From CAZWUZ01 sp964637655 [NCBI: uncultured bacterium] (GTDB taxonomy: Bacteria > DAOPZR01), in assembly GCA_964637655.1 (NCBI GenBank), contig CAZWUZ010000170.1, forward strand, positions 1 through 8,703: DNA of 8,703 bases, given 5' to 3'. The position numbers were made by a program, and so were the translations under genes. The number at the start of each line of letters is the position of its first letter. Positions within the stretch are counted from its first letter, which is position 1. Below the pieces are notes generated by a model. The model saw nothing but the letters and a program-made list of their open reading frames with translations. It did not search any database and was not told where the DNA came from. Positions 4,930 to 8,703 of the stretch are shown here, piece after piece.

Positions 4930-6624
4930 TCAAAATTTCGCATCATCGATGGAGTCGAGCCATTCCCTGATCACGCCGGTGACCCGGGACAGGCAGCCGT
5001 CTGCAAACGGCGACTCGAGTCCGGCGATTCTGACCAGATCGAGGAATGAGGCGCTTCCTCCAGCGCTGCACAGGGTGGTGTAATCCCGCCATGCCTGCAG
5101 TCGGTTTGTCCTGAATTTCTTCCATAACTGGAACGCGCAAGTCTGGGCCAGGGCGTAATCGATGTAATAGAAGGGATACGTGTAGATATGGATCTGCCGC
5201 TGCCAGAATCCGCCGTTTTCGAGGTACTCGTTCCCGGCGTAGTCTTTATCCGGCAGGTATTTTTTCTCGAGCGTCCGCCAGACCCGGTGCCGTTCCTCCG
5301 GGCTCATCTCCGGTTCCGCGTAGATGGCATGCTGGAATTCGTCCACCAGGACGCCGTAGGGAAGGAATGTCAGCGCGTCCGTGAGATGCATATACCTGTA
5401 CTTGTCCGCCTCCTCCTGGAAAAAAAGGTCCATCCAGGGCCAGGTGATGAACTCCATGCTCATGGAATGGATTTCCGCCGAGTCCGCCGTCGGGCACGCA
5501 TATTCCGGCAATCCGATCTTTCTGCTCTGATAGCGCTGGAAGGCATGTCCGGCCTCGTGGGTGAGAACGTACACGTCGTCGGACGTACCGTTGAAATTTG
5601 AAAAGATGAACGGCACCTTGTAATTCGGCAGGGAGGAGCAGTATCCGCCAGGGGCTTTGCCGGGCTTGTTGACCAGGTCCATCAGGCCATTATCAATCAT
5701 CAGGTCGATGAATGATCCGGTCTCTGGTGAAAGTTCGTGGTACATCCTGCGGCCGTTGGCGACGATCCAGTCGGGATCGCCCTTGGGTTTGGGATTGCCG
5801 GTTCTGAATTTAATCGGGATGTCGTAATGATAAAACTTGTCCAAACCGAGCCGTTTTCTCTGGCGCTCCCGCAGTTCCACGGACTGGGGCACAATCAGTG
5901 AGTGGACCTGGTCGCGGAACTGCTTTACTTGCCGGGGACCGTAATCGGACCGCGCCAGCCTCAGGTAGGCGAGTTCGGTGAAACTGCCGAATCCGAGTTT
6001 CAGGGCGATGGCATGACGCGTTCTTACGAGTTCGTCGAAGAGCCGGTCCAGTTCTTTTTTGTTCCCAGCCATGAATCCGGAACTCGCCTCCGCCGCGTTC
6101 TTCCTGATCTCCCGGTCCGGCGATTCCATGAACGGCACGAGTCCGGTAAGATTCCGCACCTCGCCGTCGAACATGATGCGGGCCGAGGCGAGGAGTTTCT
6201 CATAAGCGGTTGCAAGTTCATTCTCCGTTTTCAGGTCGTCCATGATCTCGGGCTTGAACGTCTGCAATGTCATATCTGCCAGTTTGAAGAGGAGGGCGCC
6301 GAATCTTTTTTCCAGTCCGGGTCGGTGCGGGGAAGTGACGAGGGCCTGATAAAACCGGTTATTCAATTCCTCGAACACCGGCGAATACCGGTCGAAGAAG
6401 GCGTTCTCGGCGTCATACACGGGGTCCCGAGTGTCAATGGTATGCCTGATCCGGGCGAGAGCAGCCATGGTGTTGAGATCGTCGCGCACGATATTGATGG
6501 CTTTGATGACTTTGGACTGCGTCGCCGCGGAGCCCGCGGACTGAAACTCGGAAAGCAGGACTTCGAACCGTTCCTGAATCGATTTCGGATCCGGTCTGGT
6601 ATAAGGCATGTCGGTGAATTTCAT
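4930..6624 (-). CDS. M3-family oligoendopeptidase (zinc metallopeptidase)
   Basis: The 564-residue cytosolic protein is of the length and layout of the M3 oligoendopeptidases related to, but distinct from, PepF. It opens with MKFTDMPYTRPDPKSI, the usual family start, which is why the ATG at 6624 is kept although the Shine-Dalgarno is weak and distant. The zinc site is HEAGH (356-360) with Glu384 in AEIHSMSMEF as third ligand. The C-terminal HIYTYPFYYIDYALAQ (479-494) holds the Tyr-rich substrate and transition-state segment. These enzymes cut short peptides, typically under about 20 residues, in the cytoplasm. No signal peptide is seen. The gene lies between attC 3 and attC 2 and is followed by a toxin-antitoxin pair. 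It is unusually large for cassette cargo. An upstream mini-frame (6671-6621) overlaps its start as ATGA. The enzyme call is firm. Confidence 0.93.
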   Translation of the reverse strand: MKFTDMPYTRPDPKSIQERFEVLLSEFQSAGSAATQSKVIKAINIVRDDLNTMAALARIRHTIDTRDPVYDAENAFFDRYSPVFEELNNRFYQALVTSPHRPGLEKRFGALLFKLADMTLQTFKPEIMDDLKTENELATAYEKLLASARIMFDGEVRNLTGLVPFMESPDREIRKNAAEASSGFMAGNKKELDRLFDELVRTRHAIALKLGFGSFTELAYLRLARSDYGPRQVKQFRDQVHSLIVPQSVELRERQRKRLGLDKFYHYDIPIKFRTGNPKPKGDPDWIVANGRRMYHELSPETGSFIDLMIDNGLMDLVNKPGKAPGGYCSSLPNYKVPFIFSNFNGTSDDVYVLTHEAGHAFQRYQSRKIGLPEYACPTADSAEIHSMSMEFITWPWMDLFFQEEADKYRYMHLTDALTFLPYGVLVDEFQHAIYAEPEMSPEERHRVWRTLEKKYLPDKDYAGNEYLENGGFWQRQIHIYTYPFYYIDYALAQTCAFQLWKKFRTNRLQAWRDYTTLCSAGGSASFLDLVRIAGLESPFADGCLSRVTGVIREWLDSIDDAKF

Positions 6625-6671
6625 CGTCGTTTGACGCCTTCCCCACCCCGCGTAGCCTGCCTTGATATCAT
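6621..6671 (-). other. Possible 16-codon leader frame coupled to the oligopeptidase gene
   Basis: Beginning 8 nt after the R' box of attC 3, ATG 6671-6669 opens a frame (MISRQATRGGEGVKRR) whose TGA overlaps the ATG of the M3 peptidase gene as ATGA. There is no clear Shine-Dalgarno for it, so translation is uncertain. Its position resembles short leader frames known to aid translation of integron cassettes, but it may be chance. Confidence 0.3.
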
Positions 6672-6679
6672 CGCTATAA

Positions 6680-6740
6680 GGCTAACGATTAGCGCTCTGC
6701 GGGCGCCGCTGTCTGCGTCCGCTGCGGCGCGAAGTTAGCC
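6680..6740 (-). repeat. attC recombination site 3
   Basis: R'' GGCTAAC (6740-6734) and R' GTTAGCC (6686-6680) are perfect complements. Inner arms CGCCGCAGCGGACGC and GCGCCCGCAGAGCGC pair with two mismatches and one extra base on the left arm, around a short loop. The outer boxes and the TAATC spacer before R' are the same as in attC 4 and 5. It follows the HExxH gene by about 100 nt in which no gene or clear terminator is seen. Confidence 0.85.
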
Positions 6741-6838
6741 GTCATGACCTTTGATGTCTAATCCGAAAATATCTAGTTAACACGAATCTCGCGTGCGCCT
6801 CTAAATGTATTGTAATAGTTGCCGAATATCGTCAACAT

Positions 6839-8035
6839 TTATATCATTCTCGTTTCTCGAAATATTTCAGCAAAGAGCTCTCGTGAATACTCGATATTCA
6901 CCTTAATACTGATATTTTTCGTTGCTAAGAATTGCAGGGCAATCGTTCTCAATTTATCTTCTGTGATACCGCTTGTTACATCGCCAGTATCATTGTCCGC
7001 AATCCCAAACTTTCCTGCTATGTACGGCAATAGGGAAGTGCCATTTCCGTTAAATTGCAATGCTCGCAGAGTGTTTAATGGAAGCGCCCCATATGCCATT
7101 TCAGCTCCACTTGCAATATTCTCTCCGTCAGCATCTGAATATTCATTATGTTTCGTGCGAATATAGTCATGTATCATTTCATGAATACAATAACTTCTGA
7201 AAATATCATTAGCGAGGGCGGTTTCTGCACCTTCCGTTTCTGAATTAGTTATGTAAGTATTCCCAATTGCCAAATACGCCCACGCTGTTAACTGTGACTG
7301 ATTGCTTAATGCTGAGAATTTTTGATTTGCAGTCCCTTCGATCAGTTGATTAAAGGCTGCCTTGGGTGTAAGGTTATATAGTCGCAGTTCTTGACCCCAT
7401 TTGATATAATTACCAGTTAATCCCTTTAGACAGTATCCATCAATAGCAATAAGTTGTTCAGAAACTCTGGTCGCCGGAGTATTTGCAGGAATGAAATATT
7501 CCCTGATAATTCGACCAGTCGCAGTCGGGTCCTCGATATAGAAGAGTGCCGTAATTTCCTTCTTTGATGAGTCATTTCCAACAGATATTTCCGAATTGAT
7601 ACGGATGGTTTTGTAGTCGCCATACCACTGCCTTATGTAGCTTCTTTGTGGGCTGCCCTCCCGTGCTGGACAGAATAGAACATGTTTTCCTGTCGGCAAG
7701 ACTTCCGATATTTTCTCAGATATCAAGACCCATCTTGCTAACCAATTTTCGTTAGTAAGTATTTCAGTCGGTAGTGGCGCATTTATTAATCCGTATAGCT
7801 TTTTTTCTAATTCAATACACAATGAGGTTTCCGCTTCATAAGTATAATTTTCACCCAATCTAGCCCGAGCCTGAAGGTATTCAATGTATGTTTCGTTCAT
7901 TCGGTTAGCCACATTCGCTGCCTTGTACGAATTATGCTGATAGTAATAGTAGTATATACCCACCGATACTGTGATTGTGGCAGCAATAAGTATTCCAATA
8001 TATATAAATATTCTTTTCAATTTGGACATATTCAT
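6839..8035 (-). CDS. Unrecognised membrane-anchored protein with an HExxH motif; putative zinc metallopeptidase
   Basis: I do not recognise the 398-residue product as a named family. It starts MNMSKLKR, then one hydrophobic helix (about 9-28) and a Tyr run, so it is likely a signal anchor with the rest outside the cytoplasm. Residues 285-289 are HEMIH in SYCIHEMIHDYIRTKH, followed by Glu305 and Glu312 in GENIASGAEMAYGAL. That arrangement fits a gluzincin-like zinc site, with Glu312 a good candidate third ligand. Four cysteines (73, 122, 202, 283) could form disulfides. A GGAG Shine-Dalgarno 7 nt before the ATG fixes the start. The base composition is much AT-richer than the genes to the left, a sign of separate origin. 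It is the only full-length gene between attC 4 and attC 3. The protease role is inferred from the motif alone. Confidence 0.75.
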   Translation of the reverse strand: MNMSKLKRIFIYIGILIAATITVSVGIYYYYYQHNSYKAANVANRMNETYIEYLQARARLGENYTYEAETSLCIELEKKLYGLINAPLPTEILTNENWLARWVLISEKISEVLPTGKHVLFCPAREGSPQRSYIRQWYGDYKTIRINSEISVGNDSSKKEITALFYIEDPTATGRIIREYFIPANTPATRVSEQLIAIDGYCLKGLTGNYIKWGQELRLYNLTPKAAFNQLIEGTANQKFSALSNQSQLTAWAYLAIGNTYITNSETEGAETALANDIFRSYCIHEMIHDYIRTKHNEYSDADGENIASGAEMAYGALPLNTLRALQFNGNGTSLLPYIAGKFGIADNDTGDVTSGITEDKLRTIALQFLATKNISIKVNIEYSRELFAEIFRETRMI

Positions 8036-8109
8036 TTATCTTCTCCAATCATTTTTCTGATCGCAATAGCGTCTGAATCTTCTGGCAGTCGTATCAATGT
8101 GCTGTTCAT
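8032..8109 (-). CDS. Possible 25-residue leader peptide coupled to the HExxH gene
   Basis: ATG 8109-8107 opens a frame encoding MNSTLIRLPEDSDAIAIRK plus MIGEDK. Its TGA (8034-8032) overlaps the ATG of the 398-residue gene as ATGA, and that gene's Shine-Dalgarno lies inside it. A weak GAG a few bases ahead is its only ribosome-binding signal. It may be a translation-enhancing leader of the cassette, or a small protein of its own; no homology is recognised. Expression is unproven. Confidence 0.35.
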   Translation of the reverse strand: MNSTLIRLPEDSDAIAIRKMIGEDK

Positions 8110-8133
8110 TATCTCAGTATTTCATCGCCTTAA

Positions 8134-8197
8134 GGCTAACGATTAGCGCTCAGCGGGCGCTGTTGTTTGTCGCGCCCGCTGCCGCGCGAAGTTAGCC
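8134..8197 (-). repeat. attC recombination site 4
   Basis: This 64-bp site has perfect outer boxes R'' GGCTAAC (8197-8191) and R' GTTAGCC (8140-8134), extended outward by AA/TT to 9 bp. Inner arms GCGCGGCAGCGGGCGC and GCGCCCGCTGAGCGC pair almost fully with one extra base in the left arm, the asymmetry expected of attC. It is nearly identical to attC 5, differing only in the loop. Confidence 0.9.
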
Positions 8198-8229
8198 TTC
8201 CTTCCTTTTGATTTCATTGGCCAATAACT

Positions 8230-8604
8230 TCAAACATTACGCTCCCGATAAGTCTTCAAGATGAATATATTCCAAAAGGCATTGAGTGGAAATATCGGCA
8301 GAATCGACAAGACTAACAGCCCTTTCGAGAAAAGGTTGGCTGTTGCCCATCCTTTCCGAATCAAGCCCGTCAGCAATGAACTGATTATTAGTAGGTAGTG
8401 CATCGGAAATATAATTACTATCCATGTAACCATCCATCGTTCAAGGAACCTCAGTTTATCAAATTCGTTCACTCCTTCCATGAACCAAACAAACATCACG
8501 ATGGACAATACACAATATGTGAGTATTACTCCCAAATCAACAATCGAAAACAACCTTAACCAGCGTTGTCTAGGGCATTGGGAATATATTTGTGTTTCGT
8601 GCAT
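8230..8604 (-). CDS. Small three-helix membrane protein, unknown function
   Basis: The 124-residue product has three hydrophobic segments, at about residues 21-42 (IVDLGVILTYCVLSIVMFVW), 59-80 (MVTWIVIIFPMHYLLIISSLL) and 92-113 (FSKGLLVLSILPIFPLNAFW), joined by charged loops and ending in KTYRERNV. I do not recognise a family or catalytic motif. The ATG at 8604 is preferred to the in-frame GTG at 8607 because the GGGAGG Shine-Dalgarno (8617-8612) is 7 nt from the ATG but only 4 nt from the GTG. The gene fills the cassette between attC 5 and attC 4 and is AT-rich like its neighbour. Small membrane proteins are frequent in cassette arrays; an immunity or defence role is possible but nothing in the sequence shows it. 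Confidence 0.72.
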   Translation of the reverse strand: MHETQIYSQCPRQRWLRLFSIVDLGVILTYCVLSIVMFVWFMEGVNEFDKLRFLERWMVTWIVIIFPMHYLLIISSLLTGLIRKGWATANLFSKGLLVLSILPIFPLNAFWNIFILKTYRERNV

Positions 8605-8649
8605 CACTTTGCCTCCCGAGTTTGACTATCTCAATATTCATCGTCGTAA

Positions 8650-8703
8650 GGCTAACGATTAGCGCTCAGCGGGCGCTGTTGTTTTCCGCGCCCGCTGCCG
8701 CGC
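8650..8703 (-). repeat. attC recombination site 5 (cut by the window end)
   Basis: The R' side is complete: GTTAGCC (8656-8650), TAATC spacer, and arm GCGCCCGCTGAGCGC. The left arm reads GCGCGGCAGCGGGCG before the window ends; about 10 more bases, including R'', should lie beyond 8703. It matches attC 4 at all but about two loop positions. This shows that the array continues to the right. Confidence 0.85.

Noticed and set aside
5902-6738. 278-codon plus-strand frame opposite the M3 peptidase
   Set aside because: It runs antisense to a well-conserved enzyme gene and ends inside attC 3; its residues show no family pattern.
6741-6838. Possible terminator after the HExxH gene
   Set aside because: Only weak short inverted repeats such as CACG/CGTG are present, with no stable GC stem followed by a T run.
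8216-8225. Perfect palindrome ATTGGCCAAT after the small membrane protein gene
   Set aside because: Ten bases without a loop, T run or nearby promoter; it could arise by chance.
3700-8703. The repeated palindromes as a CRISPR array or as insertion-sequence ends
   Set aside because: Spacing varies from about 0.5 to 2.4 kb with whole genes between, no transposase is present, and the box and arm architecture fits attC.

Overview
The window looks like a piece of a Gram-negative, fairly GC-rich bacterial chromosome with two different halves. No rRNA or other phylogenetic marker is present. The NHLP-type peptide precursor, the OPA-type transporter and the integron-style cassettes together are compatible with an environmental lineage such as the PVC group, but that is a weak guess.

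Left half (1-3383, GC-rich, all on the minus strand). Reading leftward there is an OPA-family MFS transporter (3383-1998), a three-part membrane protein (1886-204) and, after a 24-nt gap, the 5' part of an NHLP-family RiPP precursor (179 to beyond base 1). The three-part protein joins a degenerate RsbW-like ATPase fold, a PqqD-like peptide-binding domain and an M50/site-2-protease-like membrane core. The precursor and the M50 protein form the edge of an NHLM-type peptide maturation and export cluster that continues to the left. A good sigma70-like promoter with an extended -10 lies at 3428-3456 in front of the transporter.

Right half (about 3700-8703, mixed and often AT-richer base composition). 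This is an integron-type gene-cassette array. Five 61-65 bp imperfect palindromes with attC architecture lie at 3700-3764, 4272-4332, 6680-6740, 8134-8197 and 8650-8703 (the last cut by the window end). Every gene between them is on the minus strand and stops shortly before an attC, so the array reads right to left. A recombination platform (intI/attI), if one exists, should lie beyond 8703; no integrase is visible, so the array could also be an integrase-less attC cluster.

From the likely newest to the oldest, the cassettes carry: a three-helix membrane protein; a membrane-anchored protein with an HExxH motif; a long unit with an M3 oligopeptidase and a separately promoted antitoxin/ParE-type toxin pair; and a DUF4258-like/DUF2283 pair whose first gene is broken by one in-frame stop codon. 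The attC sites are most alike at the right and most decayed at the left. At the left edge the last attC abuts a truncated Fis-type helix-turn-helix coding fragment, which probably marks the junction with older chromosome.
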